Source: Eutreptiella sp. 'Long Island Sound 2002' (Eukaryota > Euglenozoa > Euglenophyceae > Eutreptiales > Eutreptiaceae). Taken from it: 64,000 nucleotides of DNA. Positions 1 to 11,870 of the stretch are shown piece by piece. The notes under the pieces are model-generated. The model made no database searches, was not told the DNA's origin, and was given only the letters and a program-made list of their open reading frames with translations. How positions within the stretch are numbered: the first letter of the stretch is position 1; each line of letters opens with the position of its first letter. Position numbers and translations under genes: made by a program. The stretch spans positions 131,323,708 to 131,387,707 of the forward strand of contig OZ038381.1 in NCBI GenBank assembly GCA_964036045.1. The letters are read 5' to 3'.

Positions 1-365
1 TGCCCCCAGGCAGTGCGGCAGTGTATTGCAGGGGTTCCACTGCCAACTGCCCCCAGGCAGTGGGGCAGTGTACTGCGGGAGTTGCACTCTCCACTGCCCC
101 CAGGCAGTGAGGCAGTGCACTGCAGGAGATCCACTGCCCCCTGCCCCCGGGCCGTGGCGCAGTGTGTAGCAGGAGTTCCACTGGCCACTGCCCCAGGCAC
201 GGCGGCAGTGTATTGCAGGAGATGCCCGGCCCACTGCCCCAAGGCAGGGAGGCAGAGAATGGCAGGAGTACCACTCCCCACTGCCCTCAGGCAATGCGGC
301 AGTATGAAGCAGGAATTCCACTGCCCACAGCCCCCAGGCGGCGTGGCAGTGCGTTACACTACCCA
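1..365. repeat. ~48-bp minisatellite, about 8 diverged copies
   Basis: A block around GCCCCCAGGCAGTG, followed by GGCAGTGTATTGCAGGAG and CCACTG, recurs near 2, 50, 101, 152, 199, 236, 282 and 328. The spacing is 37-51 bp and the copies are diverged. The array is cut by the left edge of the window. Open frames across it are products of the repeat and I see no coding signal. Confidence 0.85.
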
Positions 366-750
366 CTGCCCTCTGCCCACAACAACCGTGCAGCAGGGCA
401 CACACAGTGCAGTGTAGTGCACAGCACCAAGCAGTGCGGCACCACACAAAGAGCACTGATGGTGCAGCGCGGTACGCGGGGTGCAGTGGGCCCATGAGAC
501 CCTGTGTGACTGCGCGCAGGCGTCGGCAAGGCAGTGTCGGCCAAGTGCGAGAGTACACTGGTCCGGCTATGCCAGAAACACTTACACACAGCACGCACAC
601 AACACACACAGCGCAGCCCGTTTACCTGTACCCGTGGGTAGACATCCCGGCCTTTTGCCTTTTGGTAACAGCGCCTTCGGCACAACACACGACGCGCGCA
701 CGCCAGACACAACAAACACACACTGGACACAACCCACCACTGCCAGCAGT
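366..750. other. Spacer without a recognisable gene
   Basis: This stretch is partly CA-rich (for example around 580-625) and links the minisatellite to the next array. I see no domain, RNA gene or repeat unit in it. Confidence 0.5.
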
Positions 751-2345
751 AGATCCCGGCCAGGAGTGGCGGGGAGCTACACCGCAGGCCCCAAAACCAG
801 GAGTGGCGGGGGACCACCCACCACCAAAGGCAAACCCCAGCGAGGAATGGCGGGGAGCTGTAGCAAAGGCCCTCAACCAGGGCCGGCGGGGGACCAACCA
901 ACAAAGCCAGCAGCAGACCCCAGCCAGGAATGGCGGGGAACTGCATCCAAGACCCACACAGACACACACACCACAGCACACGAACAAGCACGCCGCACAC
1001 CACAAACAAACACAGAGCACGATGCACCCCAAGCCCACACCGGCAATAACACCACTGCCACAGGCAGACCCAAGCCAGGAATGGCGAGGAACTGCACCAA
1101 GTGCCCCCAGCCAGGAATGGCGGGGGACCACCCACCACCACCACCAGCGGACTCCAGTCGGGAATGGCGGGGAGCTGCCCCAGGGCCCCCAGACAGGAAT
1201 GGCGGGGGACCACCCACCGCCACCACCATCAGCAGACCCGAGCCAGGAATGGACGGAGACCCCACCCAGGGCCCTCAGCCAGAATTTGCGACGGACCAGC
1301 CGCCAACACCACTAGCAGACCCCAGCCAGGAGTGGGGGGGAACTGCACCCAGAACCCTAAGTCAGAATTGGCGAAGAACCGCCCCCACCGCCAGCAGCAG
1401 ACCCAAACCAGGAATGGCGGGGAAAAACTGCGCCCAAGGCCCACAGCCAGGACTGGTGGGGGCCCAACCAAGACCACAACATACCCAATACACCACTCAC
1501 GCAGCCGGGACACACGGGCCACACCCACAAGAACACACACACACCAAAGTACTACAAGAGAAACCACGAACACCACACCACGCACCACAACACAGAAACA
1601 CACACGCCACACAGCGAATACACACACAAACCACAGTCAACCACCCCACACTGACAACAACACCCACCACCACCATTAGCAGAGCCCAGCCAGGAATGGG
1701 CAACTGCGCCCAGGGCCCCCAGCCAGGATTGCTGAGGGACCGCCCATCACAGTCGGCAGCAGACCCAAGCCAGGAATGGCGGGGAACTGCACCCGGGACC
1801 CTTAGGCAAGGTTTGACGAGATACCTCCCAAGGACACGGGCAGCAGACCCCAGCCAGGAATGGCCGGGAACTGCCCCCGGAACCCAGGGCCCTCAACCAG
1901 GATTGGCGAGGGATCAGCCACAAACAGACAAACATGGGCAGCAGACCCCAGCCAGGAGTGGCGCAGAACTGCCCCCAGAGTCCTCAGCCAGGATTGGCGA
2001 GGGACCGCCCGCAACTACCCACAGCAGACCCCAGTCAGGTGTCGAGGGGAACTGCAGCAAGAGCCCTCAGACAGGATTGGCGCGGGACCACCTGGCACCA
2101 CCAACAGCGGACCTCAGCCAGGAATGGCGAGGAACTGCCTTCAGGGCCTTCTGCCAGGATTGGCGAGGGACCGCCAACAAGCATCCACAGCAGACAGCAG
2201 CCAGGAATGGCGGGGAAAGCCGACAAGGACCCTCAGCCAGGATTGGCAAGGGACCGGCCTTCACCACCAACAGCGAACCGCAGCCATGAATGGCAGGGAA
2301 CTGCCCCCGGGGCCCTCAGCCAAGATTGGCGCGGGCCCAGCCACG
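751..2345. repeat. 83-bp compound tandem repeat, first locus
   Basis: The core CCAGGAATGGCGGGGA (or CCAGGAGTGGCGGGGA) starts at 760, 797, ~841, 877 and 924. Spacings alternate between about 36 and about 46 bp, giving a compound unit near 83 bp. CA-rich spacers break the array at about 960-1060 and 1480-1680. The same core and the same alternation recur at 11.87-14.31 kb, so the two loci are one family. Single stray cores appear near 2570, 4675 and 5840-5900. Long open frames cross it, but successive cores are read in different frames, so it is not protein-coding. Confidence 0.88.
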
Positions 2346-2599
2346 GGACACACATACCACACAAAGACAAACACAACCATCGAGGGCACCACAGGAAAGA
2401 CCCTGCACACCTAGCAACACATACACCACACACGCGCACACACACCAGCGCAGGTGGAGGACACAGACACACCAGACCCACACCACGACCTACACAGGCT
2501 CCACAAACACACACGACGCGAGAAACCCCTCCACCCACCCCTACGAAGACCAGCACCCAATCCTCAGCCAGGAATGGCCGGTCAGCACCCACCGACCCC

Positions 2600-5500
2600 A
2601 ACGTCAGGCCCAACGTAGGACAGACGGGCAAGGGTATGCAAGACCGTAGACGGCAAGCAGAACCCACCACAGGGACCAGCGGGCCAACCGACCAACAACG
2701 CCCGCCAGGCCCTGCGCCAGGAGTGGCGAAGGCCAACGCCGGGAAACGGCCACAGACCACCCACGCACAGGAACAGGACACAGAAAAGCCCAACCAAGAT
2801 GGAGCGGCGTCAGGTCCCGACAAGGAGCAACAACACCACAAGCACCCACACCAACCCCAGCCAGGGGCAGAGGAGATCCACACCCACAAGCACAACCACG
2901 GGACCGCTCAGCGCCACACCCGAGAAAGAAGAAGATCCACCCCAAACGGGCCCAGCAACACCACCGGCATACCAGACCCCAGGCCGGAACGACAAGCTGT
3001 GCCACACCACACGGAGCACACCACGACAGACTTCTCAAATAACGGTGAACGCCACACCACACCGCCCCACACCGGACCGGACCAACGACAACCGGTAACC
3101 CGCACACACAGGCACACAAACCGCGAGAAGCCAGCCCCCACAGACCCCGCCCACCGCGCAATCAACAGACCACTACCGCCGCAAATCAAACGCACAACAA
3201 CCAGCCACACCGTCCCACCGCACACCACCTAGAAGACCACCACCATGCAGCAACCCACCACAATGCAACACAGAACACCGCCGACACCAGGCCACACAGC
3301 ACCGACGGCCCAAAGGAACTCAACACCCAGACCAGCAGTCCGCCACAGCCCCACAGGCCAGGAAATCAGAACAGATCCCCACACGCCACCACGAAACCAA
3401 CAGACACAGGCCACCAACACACCCGCCCTACACAACCAACACCACACCGCGGCCACCAGGATACACAGGACCCCGCCGAACACCGCCGTCCGGCCCACAA
3501 GGCTCTCAGCGGCGGGAACCAGCACCACCAACCAACCCCGTACCGGGGACAGGGGCAACCCACACCAAGAGACACAGCCCACACCGAACAGCAAGCTGCC
3601 CCCACGGAACCACCGCAGGCGACAAGAAAACACCGGTACCAGTCCGTGATGGAGAACGTGAGGAGCCACACCCACACCCAAGGCCGACGGACCCCAGACA
3701 ACCACACCCACACACAGCCACCAAGCGCAGAAGGGAAACCCCAGACCAAACCCCACAGCGCACCAGAGGGACGCCAGCCACTGCCGGAACCAGAGGCCTC
3801 CAACCAGCACGTCCAGCCACACCAGCGCCAACATCCCACAGCAAAGAGAAACACCGCCGCCCACCGACCACCCATACGAACCCACTACTAGACCCCCACT
3901 AAGGGCGAAACACAACACCCAACAAAGACGAACCGGAGACAGGCCCCAGGAGCAGCAACAGGGCCAACACCCATACCAGCCCAGGCCACAGGCAGCAAAT
4001 GGCCACACCCACAACCACAACCACCGGACCACCCAGGGCCACACCAACAGGCATTACCACCGGACCCCCAGTCGAGAAGGAAGAAGGACCACCCCAAACC
4101 AAACGAAGCATCACCAAAAAGCCCCAGGCCAAAAAGACAAGCCACCACACCACAAGGGGCAGACCAAGACAGACACGCAAAAGAGAAGGGAGACACCACC
4201 CCACACAGCCATAAACTGAGCCGACCCAGCGGCAAACCCCCCCACACAGGCACTCAAACCACAAGAGGCCCAGCCCAAAAAACCTCGCCCTCCACGCCAA
4301 CCAGTGACAGCGTACCACCACCGCCACACGGGAAACGCACAAAAACTGGTCATACAGCCCCGCGGCAGGAACGCCCGCCGCACGCCAGCCGGACGAACAC
4401 CAACACGCAGCCGCCCACCGCCACACGCAGTCCACAGACCGCCGGCCAGCCACCGGAACACAGCGCCAGGCCGGCACAGCCCCACGCCCCGGCCGCGCGC
4501 GGCCGACTAGAACACCAGAAGACACCCCACAGGTCACCACCAGCCCACGGGCACCGACCAACAACACACCCATCCAACAAAAAGGGACACCACACCCCGG
4601 CCACAAAACCCCTGAATACTCCGCCAAGATTGGCGAGAAAACGCCCAACAACGCCACCCAACCCACAAGGCCCTCAGCCAGGAATGGCGGGGACAGACAC
4701 CACCGACCACCCCCACACCGCGAGAAGGGGGAACCAACGTCCAAAGACACAACCACACCCATGGGGCTGCCGCAGAAGCCAAGAAGCCACCGGTACGAGG
4801 CCACCTGCTAAGAACGTGAGGAACCAGGCCCAAACCCACGACCCAACCCCACAAAACCACACCCACACACGGCCGCTAAGGCCGGGAGGAAAGACCTGCA
4901 ACCCCACAACACACCAGTACAATAGAAGCCACCACCACCGCCACCGCCAACATCCTAGAGCGAACAGAAGCACCTTCAGCTGCCGTCTGAAACAACATCG
5001 CACAGAGACACCCCCGCCACTTACACCCCCACCGAACCAAACCCCACAACGCACCAGAAGAACCCCCCGCCGCAACCACAAAGCCCGTACCAGCACGTCC
5101 CAGCACATCATCGCCGACATCCCCAAAACACCGCCGCCCCGCCACCGGCCACGCCCACGCGGACCCGCTACTAGAGCCCCACCAAAGGCGACACAAGAAC
5201 ACCCAACCAGGACGAACCAGCACCACGCCCCAACCAGGACCAGCAACACCACCAACAGTCACAAGAACCCTGAACAGGGGGAGCAAAACACGACGTCTAG
5301 AAACACACCCACGGGCATTACCAGCGAGAAGACAGAAGGACCACCCCAAACCAGCCCCACAACACCACCAGCAGGCCCGAGACCGGAAGGACAAGCCACA
5401 CCACACCGCACCGGGCAAACCAAAAGGATGAGCAACGCCACCACGCACCGCCCCAACCCGAGTTGAGCCAACAGCAAATCCCCCCACGCAGGCACACAAA

Positions 5501-6500
5501 CAACAAGGGGCCAAGCCCGAACAACCCCGCCCACCACACAAAGAACAAACGGCGTACCACCACCACCACCACACACCTAATGCACAACAACCAGTCACAC
5601 CGCCCCACAGCGGAAACCCCCACCGCAGGCCACCCGCAAGAACACTACCACGCAGCGGCCCGCCGCCACCAGCGGGCCACGCACCACCAGCCAGCCACCG
5701 GACCACCGCCAGCTGGGACACCAGAATACACCCCACACATCATCACCAACCCACAGACACCGACCACCGACGTACCCATCCAAAAAAATGACACCACTCC
5801 CGGGCCAGGAAATACAGGGAACAACACCCAAGCACCCCGCCAGGAGTGGCAGGAAACCACCAAACACCGCCACCCAGCGCACAAGCCCCCTAGCCAGGAA
5901 CGGCGGCTACCCACACCACCAACCACTCCCACACCAAGAGAAGGCAGAACCCACATCCAGGGACTCAACCACAAGCCCTCACGGGACCAAAGACCAACCT
6001 CCGGGGAGCCAACGCGGGCTGCAAGAAGCCACCAGAACCAGCCCCAGCGCAAGCCACGGCCGCCACCACCAGCCTTGAGCCAGCACGTCCAGCCAGACCA
6101 CCCCTGAGGGCCCAAAGCGAAGAGAAACCCGCAACCACCCGAAACGGGACCTGCCAGCCCACACACCAACACCAAGCCACCCCCCTCGCAGGCCCCCACA
6201 AAGCACACCACACCAGCACCACACAAGCCAAAGACAACGACACAGCCACAGCCGCACGCCATCCTCTCCCCCACTCTCAGCCACACAATGCCAAACCACC
6301 ACCACACGCCACAGAGAACACCGCCCAGTGACAACCAACTACCAGCCAGCGGCAAAACTCCACACACCACCAAAAACATCACAACACCGCACCGAAGCCC
6401 ACCTACGGACACGACGACCCATCAGCCCACCAACCGCTAGCAGGCCACGCAGCACCACCCCCACAAGTACCACAACAGGCCGGCATGACCACAGAAGGGG
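2600..6500. repeat. C/A-rich macrosatellite, ~1.2-kb unit, about 3 copies
   Basis: Landmarks recur in order at long spacing. GAGAAGGAAGAAGGACCACC-like strings lie near 2922, 4074 and 5326. AACGTGAGGA is near 3655 and 4813. TACTAGAGCCCCAC-like strings are near 3887 and 5169. A GACACCAGAA block that ends in CCCATCC lies near 4502 and 5711. Period is therefore about 1.15-1.28 kb with strong divergence. No gene is recognised; both strands lack any known domain. The edges are approximate because the whole area is low complexity. Confidence 0.65.
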
Positions 6501-6759
6501 CGGGCCAGGGGATGCTCCACTCCCAGGCGACACCCATAGGGGAAGAAGGGCAAGCCGAGGCGCGCCGAGCGACCCGCTTCTCAACGCTCAAACCCCTCAG
6601 ACCACAAGGCAGCATCAACCATACCCAGCACGCCCAGCAGACCACGCCGCAGCACGCAAGTTGCACCTGCCAGTGGACAAACCAAGCGCCACCCACATCC
6701 CCACCGGCACCCTGCGACGACGAGGAACACTGAACACGAGCAGGAACACGGGTGTGGCG

Positions 6760-6945
6760 GTGGGGGTATGTTGTGCTTTTTGGCCCGGAGGGTGGGGTCC
6801 AGGTTGTGGGGCCTGTGCTGTTGCGAGGGGTCCGTTGTGCGTGAGTTGGCCTTGATTGGTTGACGGGACATGGCCGGTCGGCGGGTGCTTGTGTAGATAC
6901 GTTTCGAGCTGCCTTCTGGTGGTCCGCTTCCCGGCGGTGTTGGTG
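6760..6945. other. Short G/T-rich switch segment
   Basis: The composition of the + strand changes abruptly from T-poor C/A-rich to G/T-rich for about 190 bp, then homology to the family A elements begins. It may be a junction between an array and an inserted element. No gene or terminal repeat was found. Confidence 0.4.
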
Positions 6946-6949
6946 TCCA

Positions 6950-9330
6950 CGGGGACCAGGGGTCACGGGACACAGCAGAGCGGGCACGTTACCACCTGCA
7001 TGTACCGCCGACCCTACCGTACACCGCTCTGCGACACAGGAACCAAACCGTCCCCCCGCTTCCCCCGACAGGACGTGCGCTGAAGCCCACTGCCCGTGGG
7101 ACAACGACTACATCGTATTCCGGGCCATTTAATACCTACTGGCAGCCCTGACTCCACGCCAGCACGCCCACCAGCATCTCCTGGCCCTGCAGGAGCCTGA
7201 CGACGACATGCAGCCCCACACCATGTCCCCAGACAACACGGACGACGAGGACGAGGAGCAGGAACGGAGGGGATTCAACCGCACCGCCACGCTCCTACCA
7301 CTCCCGCCCCTGAGAGACATTAACGCCACACTAGCCAGCACCCTAGCCCAACTTATGGACGCCAAGTAGTACTACCAACATGTTCTCCAAGAACTCCCAA
7401 CAACCTGGGTGACCCTCCAGGGGTGGAGGCAAGAGAAAGGGGGCAACAACAAGTTGGGCCGGGAACACGCTTTTCTTTTCTGGGAGGACACTTACAGCAG
7501 CATGGACACCCTCCGGGAGGCGGCAGCCTCGACCTATCCCAGCCGGCCCGGGGACACCCGGCAAAGCCTCCACGCCCTCCTTGCTTTCCACAGCCGGAAA
7601 CATCAGCACGCCGTCACCCCCCACCCCCTGGACGAGAACCCACAGCTGTGGACAACTCCGGACGACAACACCACCGTCATCACCATACAGGAAGACTCCG
7701 AGAGCCCGACGTGTTATCACCTCACCAGGAGCGATCCGGCACCACTCCCCCCCACCTCGCCCACCCTCAGCAACATCCTCGCCACTATTAGCGCAGGACT
7801 ACCAGAAGCGATGACCCGGCGGCGACCGGACGATGATATGCCCGAAGCGCCGCCCCCACCAGCCACACAGGAACACCGCTACCAGGAGCCCCTCGCACCC
7901 GCCATTGCCAAGATTGAACCCCCCCCGCAGCACTGCACCACCACCGACTGCAACGGGTCTCGAAACTTGCCACCAGAATGGGCAGTCCACAATAGCAGGC
8001 TCCGGTGGAACAAAATCACACTGGGACGCCAAGCCACCCGCCTCCAGTGGATCACGGAACCCACCGACACCTGTACAGTACCAGCAGACCGCCACAACCT
8101 CCTCCTCAACGTCCAAGGGGATGCCACCACCACACCAATGAGGCAGAGACCCCATAACGGCGACCCCTGCCCACGCCGTCCACTTGCCGCCACAAGATTC
8201 GTCAACACCCATGACGGTACACCCTGGCCCCGATTCGTGGCAAGCCATTGTCATCACCTACCCCGCCCCCAAGGACCACACACACACCTGTCAACACAGG
8301 TGGGAGGACATCCACAGAGAGCTCTTCCAAGAACACCTGGTCCTGATGCGCACCCACCACACCCTCCACCTGGTGATAGGAATAGCTCAGGCGCCACACG
8401 GCGTACACACCCAGGTTTATGGGCAGACGCCACGCCCATATGCCCACAGGCAGCGGAGGACATCAAGGCCACCCTGTCCATCCAGCAAGCCCAGACCCAA
8501 ACCCCACGCCGCAACACCCAACGAGGCTACACAATTTGGTGGGCAAACCAAGACCACAACACTCTCACCCCCTGGCCAAGAGCCCCCCCCCTGGACCCCA
8601 ACAATGTTGCCCTCTTCCGAGCCGCGACAGCGGCAGCCGCCCAGGTGGGCCACAATACCTGGTCCAAACCAAAGTAGCGCCGCACGCGTAAGCCCAAGAC
8701 AAACCCCCAGCGCCAAACCCACTCCACCCAGAGGAAGCCGCCCACGACCAGTGGGCAGCCCAGTACATCATGCCACACACCACTACCTGCAAGAACGACG
8801 CCACCAAGATCAATGTCACCCGCCCCCCTAACCCTAACCACCCAAGTGTACGAACCGCCAGCCCCCAACGTCCACATCACCGACCACCGACACAACGAGC
8901 AGTACACCATACAGGGCGAAGGGCCGCCGCGACCACCCTGTACACATGGGCAACAGGGGAGACCTTTCGCAGCCCACCTTCCACACGGCAGACCGCCCCA
9001 ACGAGAAGCACAAACACGCAGGCGTACACACCCCCACCAAAGGAAGCACAACACCGACCCGACGCGAGATGCAGGGCCCGTACCCTCCACAACGACCACA
9101 CTATCCTGCGCATAGGTGCCCTCCCCCGATACCCAACCCCCGACCTCAGAAACCCCCCAAAAACGTTTACGCCGCTGTTTGGCGAGGTTGCAAAACTTGG
9201 GACACACACAGAACGCCAAGAACAAGCGAGCCGCGACGACCAAGAATTTGAGCGTTGCGTGCCCCAAACCGCCTAGCAAAGTGCGTGCCATAGGAGCTAG
9301 GCGACTTGTGCGCGTCAAAAAAGAAAGGGG
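6950..9330 (+). pseudogene. Family A ORF1-like pseudogene, copy A1
   Basis: I do not recognise a named domain. The call rests on comparison with A2 at 17.46-19.7 kb: the same peptide blocks appear in the same order although the frame changes several times. Blocks include an acidic stretch near 7225-7270, TLQGW then WEDT, EAAA and LLAFHS (7400-7600), RTHHTLH near 8350, AEDIK and RNTQRGYTIWWA near 8450-8540, then QVYE and YTIQ near 8840-8915. A TAG lies just before the YYQ block near 7368, where A2 has GAG. At least one frameshift lies near 8100-8200. The order suggests the N-terminal protein (ORF1, gag-like) of a non-LTR element. It stops after about 9170 without the region that A2 continues into. 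Confidence 0.5.
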
Positions 9331-10618
9331 GGGAAACTAAACAAAAGGAGGGGCACAAAACCAAAAACAAATAAAGCACGAAACACCACCACACGCGAAC
9401 CACCGAAGACCACACGCCAACAGCCACTGATCACGGGGAAACAAAGGTATTGCAAACAACTATGTTACGACCCCATGCATCCTACATTTCCCCTGCTACA
9501 CAGGCGTAGGTGAGGAAACCAAGTATGTTGTGAAGGAGGGCGCCAAAGGGACAACGCCACACGCAGAAACGAACAACGAACCACCACGCACGTCATAAAG
9601 CATGCGTACAAACACGAACCACACCCATATCCGCGCCGCACGCGTAAGCCCAAGACAAACCCCCAGCGCCAAACCCACTCCACCCAGAGGAAGCCACCCA
9701 CGACCAGTGGGCAGCCCAGTACATCATGCCACACACCACTACTTGCAAGAAGGAAGCCACCAAGATCAATGTCACCCGCCCCCCTAACCCTAAACACCCA
9801 AGTGTACGAACCGCCAGCCCCCAACGTCCACATCACCGACCACGGACACAACGAGCAGTACACCATACAGGCGGAAGGGACCGCCGCGACCACCCTGTAC
9901 ACATGGGCAACAGGGGCGACCTTTCGCACTCCACCCTCCATCACGCCCCCTCCTGGCTCGCTCCCTTCCACACGGCAGACCGCCCCAACGAGAAGCACAA
10001 ACACGCAGGCGTACACACCTCCACCCAAGAAACCCAACACCGACCCCACGCGAGATGCAGGGCCCGTACCCTCCACAACGACCACACTATCCCGCGAATA
10101 GGCGCCCCTCCCCGATGCCGGACCCCCGACCTCAGAAACCCCCCAAAAACGTTTACGCTGCTGTTTGGCGAGGTTGCAAAACTTAGGACACACACAGAAC
10201 GCCAAGAACAAGCGAGCCGCGACGACGAAGAAATTGAGCGTTGCGTGCCCCAAATCGCCTAGCAAAGTGCGTGCCATAGGGGCTAGGCGACTTGTGCGCG
10301 TCAAAGAAAAGGGGGGGGGGAACTAAACAAATGGAGGGGCACAAAACCAAAGACAAAGAGAGCACGAAACACCACCACACGCGAACCACCGAAGACCACA
10401 CGCCAACGGCCACGGACCACGGGGAAACAAAGGTATTGCAAACAACTATGTTACGACCCCATGCATCCTACATTTCCCCCGTTACACAGGCGTAGGTGAG
10501 GAAACCAAGTATGTTGTGAAGGAGGGCGCCAAAGGGACAACGCCACACGCAGAAACGAACAACGAACCACCACGCACGTCATAAAGCATGCGTACAAACA
10601 CGAACCACACCCATATCC
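8679..10618. repeat. Recent direct tandem duplication, ~0.95-0.98 kb
   Basis: 8679-9632 is repeated almost letter for letter as 9633-10618, starting at GCCGCACGCGTAAGCC and ending at ACACCCATATCC. The second copy is about 30 bp longer because it keeps a segment near 9935-9960 that the first lacks. The duplicated unit contains the 3' part of A1 and about 300 bp of downstream noncoding sequence. Near-identity over this length marks it as much younger than the surrounding arrays. Confidence 0.9.
9633..10300 (+). pseudogene. Family A ORF1-like fragment, duplicated copy of A1 3' part
   Basis: This is the coding-derived part of the second copy in the tandem duplication. It shows the same QVYE and YTIQ peptide blocks as A1. 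It also keeps an APSW-type segment that A1 has lost but A2 still has (near 19.53 kb), so here the duplicate is closer to the ancestral form than A1. Stops and frame changes make it non-functional. Confidence 0.5.
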
Positions 10619-10688
10619 CCATTCCTCCATAGACTCCAAGCACCGCGGAGTACATGACGACGGAGAAAAAAAAAGGGACGTCAACGGA

Positions 10689-11300
10689 GCATGGGAAAAC
10701 AATGGTATGGCGAACAAGTATGTCAAGAACACATACACCCCGCACCGGCCCCGCAACGTAAGCATAGGTGTGGACACCAAGTATGTTAAAAATGCGAAGG
10801 AGGGCGCCAAAGAAACCACGCACGCATACACAAGCATACAAACACCAACCCCGCCAATGAAACCATGAGACGCCGAAAGCCCGCAAGGTACAAGAAGACG
10901 GAGACAAGGTCAAGGAGAAACATGCTATGAAACCCCATCCCCTGCCCCACCAACACAACATGCACACGCTCTCGCTATAGGGGATGGCGACGGAACACGG
11001 GGAAACAATGGTATGGCGGACAAGTATGTTAAGAGCCCATACACCTCGCACCACCCCCACAACGTAAGCATAGGTGTGGAAACCAAGTATGTTAAAATTG
11101 CAAAGGAGGACGCCAAAGGGACCACGCATGCATACACAAGCGAACATACACAAACCACACCCAAGAAACCATGAGACGCCAAACGCCTGCAAGGTACAAG
11201 AAAACAGAGACAAGGTCAAGGGGAAACATGGTATGAAACCCCACTCCCCGCCCCACCCACACAACATGCACACGCTCTCTCTATAGGGGATGACAATGAG
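10689..11300. repeat. ~310-bp tandem repeat, two full units
   Basis: Two units start near 10689 and 11000. Each holds GGTATGGCG, CAAGTATGT, GTAAGCATAGGTGTGGA, GAAACCATGAGACGCC and CGCTATAGGGGATG in the same order. Shorter relatives of the first half (GAAACCAAGTATGTTGTGAA and a GAGGGCGCCAAAGG block) lie at about 9430-9570 and 10425-10560. The ends are not clear. No gene is seen; the sequence is A/C-rich and noncoding in appearance. Confidence 0.8.
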
Positions 11301-11870
11301 GAGCTGCACAAGGTATGGCAAGTATGTTACCGCGAAAAAAAAAAACACCTTGCACACCCTTTCTATAGAGAAAACACAAGGCAAAGAGGTCTGTCATCGA
11401 AGACGCTACGGAAAAAGAAAAAGGGAAACAAGGCACAACACGCAACGAGACTAAGTAGGTACAAAAATACAAGAACCACAAGAGGAGAGGTAGGACCGCC
11501 GCACCCGCCCCAGACCCAACCTACCCCCCAATGGCCCGCACACGCTCTCTCTCTATAGAGGGAAGAATGCGCAGTGGGACAAATAGAGAGGTATGTACTT
11601 TGCATTTCGCATATGGTGCATTTCTGCTACACATCCACGGGACCTCTTCTTTTGCTTTTCTTCTGCTTTTTGACCACAACCATGCCGACCGACGACGAGA
11701 ACCAACCAAGTTGTGACACACCCCAAAAACCACACACCGCACGCACACACACGCACACACACAGCGACCAGACCGCGCACGACCATTGCACGCCACCTAC
11801 AACAACACGAAGCGCCACACAGCACACACACACACACACAAGGGCCAAAGAGAAGGGCAGCCTGGGGTTC
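11301..11870. other. Spacer without a recognisable gene
   Basis: It contains a partial third relative of the 310-bp unit (CTCTCTCTATAGAG near 11545), A-rich runs and a (CA)n stretch at about 11725-11845. No domain or RNA gene is seen. Confidence 0.45.

Noticed and set aside
3229-6412. Long minus-strand Trp/Val/Cys/Gly-rich frames
   Set aside because: They are the complement of T-poor C/A-rich repeats; residue use reflects composition only and no domain or transmembrane topology is consistent.
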